6,335 nucleotides of DNA, from the NCBI GenBank assembly GCA_020722645.1, contig DYKL01000209.1, positions 1-6,335 on the forward strand. The letters are read 5' to 3'. This DNA comes from Acetofilamentum sp. Its GTDB lineage: Bacteria; Bacteroidota; Bacteroidia; Bacteroidales; JAFGUD01. The notes beneath the pieces were generated by a model that saw only the letters and a program-made list of their open reading frames with translations, was not told the origin of the DNA and did no database searches. This document shows positions 5,385 to 6,335 of the stretch, piece after piece. Within the stretch, counting starts at the first letter, position 1; each line of letters begins with the position of its first letter. The translations under genes were made by a program, and so were the position numbers.

Positions 5385-6119
5385 TTAATCTTTTAAATGT
5401 TTTCGGCAAAAAATGTTGTATTTAATTATTGCAAAAATCGCTCTAAATCCGTCTTTCAAGCCAATTTTTTTTCCTTCGTCATAAGTTCTGCCATAGTATG
5501 AAATTCCGACTTCGTAAATTCTGATTTTTTTAATTCTTGAAATTTTAGCGGTTACTTCCGGTTCAAATCCGAAACGTTTTTCTTTCAGATACAAAGATTT
5601 AAGATGTTCCGAACGAAACATTTTATAACAGGTTTCCATATCTGTCAAGTTCAGGTCGGTGAACATATTAGAAATTGATGTCAAAAATCTGTTTCCGATA
5701 CTGTGCCAAAAAAATAAAATCCTATGCGGTTTGCCTCCCATAAACCTTGAACCGTAAACAACATCGGCAAAACCCTCTTCGATAGGACGCAGTAATATGT
5801 TGTATTCACGCGGGTCGTATTCTGTGTCAGCATCTTGAATAATAATGTAATCACCGCTTGCCAGTTCTATACCTTTATGGATAGCAGCTCCTTTACCCTG
5901 ATTTTTCTCCTGATTATGAAGTCTAATGTCAAATGATTTATTATTTTCGATATAATTTTCGACTATTTCAAGGGTTTTATCTTTTGAAAAATCATTTATT
6001 ACAATAATTTCTTTATCAATATTGTTGATTAATTCTACACTGCAAACTTTTGCCAATATATCATAAATTGTGGCTTCTTCGTTATAAGCCGGAATAATTA
6101 TACTTAGTTTTTTCGGCAT
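5385..6119 (-). CDS. Family 2 glycosyltransferase, dolichyl-phosphate-mannose synthase-like
   Basis: A 244-residue GT-A fold glycosyltransferase. SIIIPAYNEEATI (6-18) is the nucleotide-binding first strand, EIIVINDFSKDKT (37-49) and NQGKGAAIHKGIELASGDY (73-91) follow the family pattern, and QDADTEYDP (95-103) contains the DxD metal- and nucleotide-sugar-binding motif (Asp96, Asp98). DMETCYKMFR (160-169) is a segment I associate with the DPM1-like group that transfers sugar from GDP- or UDP-sugar to a polyprenyl phosphate. There are no clear membrane helices at the C-terminus, unlike GtrB-type members, so it probably acts at the cytoplasmic face of the inner membrane. It is the first gene of the minus-strand operon with the pseudouridine synthase; the two products have no obvious shared pathway. 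The donor sugar and acceptor cannot be told from sequence. Confidence 0.9.
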   Translation of the reverse strand: MPKKLSIIIPAYNEEATIYDILAKVCSVELINNIDKEIIVINDFSKDKTLEIVENYIENNKSFDIRLHNQEKNQGKGAAIHKGIELASGDYIIIQDADTEYDPREYNILLRPIEEGFADVVYGSRFMGGKPHRILFFWHSIGNRFLTSISNMFTDLNLTDMETCYKMFRSEHLKSLYLKEKRFGFEPEVTAKISRIKKIRIYEVGISYYGRTYDEGKKIGLKDGFRAIFAIIKYNIFCRKHLKD

Positions 6120-6141
6120 AATTTATATACTTTTGTCGTTG

Positions 6142-6149
6142 CAAAGATA
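6142..6149 (-). promoter_or_regulatory. Likely -7 promoter element for the glycosyltransferase-rluD operon
   Basis: On the minus strand this reads TATCTTTG, an exact match to the Bacteroidota -7 consensus TAnnTTTG, with 22 bases between it and the ATG at 6119. The -33 region about 19 bases further upstream reads TTTTAAC, only a weak match to TTTG-type elements. The leader would be about 15 bases long. Confidence 0.6.
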
Positions 6150-6230
6150 AATTTTTTATATTATTGGGGTTAAAATAAGGCTCGCTTTTATTAATAATTA
6201 TTTGCTTTACTGCATAAAATAGCTTCGCTC

Positions 6231-6276
6231 ATTCGTTAATTTTGAATTTGCATATATGCAAATTATTAATGCGAAT
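6231..6276. repeat. Extended palindrome with a perfect 20-base core
   Basis: Bases 6245-6264 (AATTTGCATATATGCAAATT) are perfectly self-complementary. Outside them ATTCGTTAAT (6231-6240) pairs with ATTAA (6265-6269) plus CGAAT (6272-6276), with a 4-base unpaired stretch on the left and a TG bulge on the right. The whole could form a cruciform or a long hairpin. It lies about 80 bases upstream of the minus-strand promoter and may be a dispersed repeat or a binding site. Confidence 0.75.
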
Positions 6277-6293
6277 TAAGAGTTGAAATTCTA

Positions 6294-6332
6294 CTGGCAG
6301 GTGTAGATCCTTTCAGGACAGGCACCTGCCAG
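6294..6332. repeat. Inverted repeat with nested inner hairpin at right edge
   Basis: CTGGCAGGTG (6294-6303) pairs perfectly with CACCTGCCAG (6323-6332). Between the arms TCCT (6308-6311) pairs with AGGA (6315-6318) around a TTC loop, leaving a symmetric 4-by-4 internal loop. The arms are much richer in G and C than the surroundings. No T-run is visible before the window ends, so a terminator role is unproven; a dispersed palindromic repeat is the likelier reading. Confidence 0.75.
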
Positions 6333-6335
6333 AGG

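Noticed and set aside
1..6335. Insertion sequence, phage, toxin-antitoxin or defence island
   Set aside because: No transposase, integrase, nuclease, antitoxin or known defence domain appears in any frame; the six genes are ordinary envelope, transport and RNA-modification functions.

Overview
This is a strongly AT-rich window with the style of a Bacteroidota chromosome, probably an uncultured Bacteroidales-like member. The evidence is a lipoprotein with a short 'FTSC' lipobox, a signal peptide ending in 'TAQ', no Shine-Dalgarno motifs before the starts, TAnnTTTG-type promoter elements, and many short palindromic and tandem intergenic repeats. The assignment rests on sequence style and recalled family features; no search was run.

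Layout. Bases 1-293 hold no gene: a partial hairpin repeat at the left edge, then a very AT-rich leader. Four genes follow on the plus strand: a lipoprotein metallopeptidase of the dipeptidyl-peptidase III (M49) type (294-1919), a PnuC-family vitamin-precursor transporter (2152-2748), a rhomboid intramembrane serine protease (2892-3671) and a secreted alpha/beta hydrolase (3607-4368). Two minus-strand genes converge on them: an RluD/RluA-type pseudouridine synthase (4356-5381) and, upstream of it in the same probable operon, a family 2 glycosyltransferase (5385-6119). Their likely promoter lies at 6142-6149. The last 216 bases are non-coding and carry two large inverted repeats.

The genes look like ordinary housekeeping and envelope functions. 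The two tight links are glycosyltransferase to pseudouridine synthase (3-base gap) and rhomboid to hydrolase (65-base overlap, if the rhomboid reading frame is intact). The hydrolase and pseudouridine synthase genes overlap tail to tail by 13 bases. The peptidase and the transporter are each separated from the next gene by repeat-filled gaps, so they are probably separate transcription units.

I found no defence system, mobile element, CRISPR array, RNA gene or convincing new system. The points worth a second look are the compact HEXXH zinc motif in an M49-type peptidase, two near-identical hairpins with a GCAA loop between the peptidase and transporter genes, a run of four different repeat types between the transporter and rhomboid genes (one of which supplies the last codons of the transporter), an AT-rich perfect 20-base palindrome near the right end, and an odd C-terminal tail on the rhomboid.
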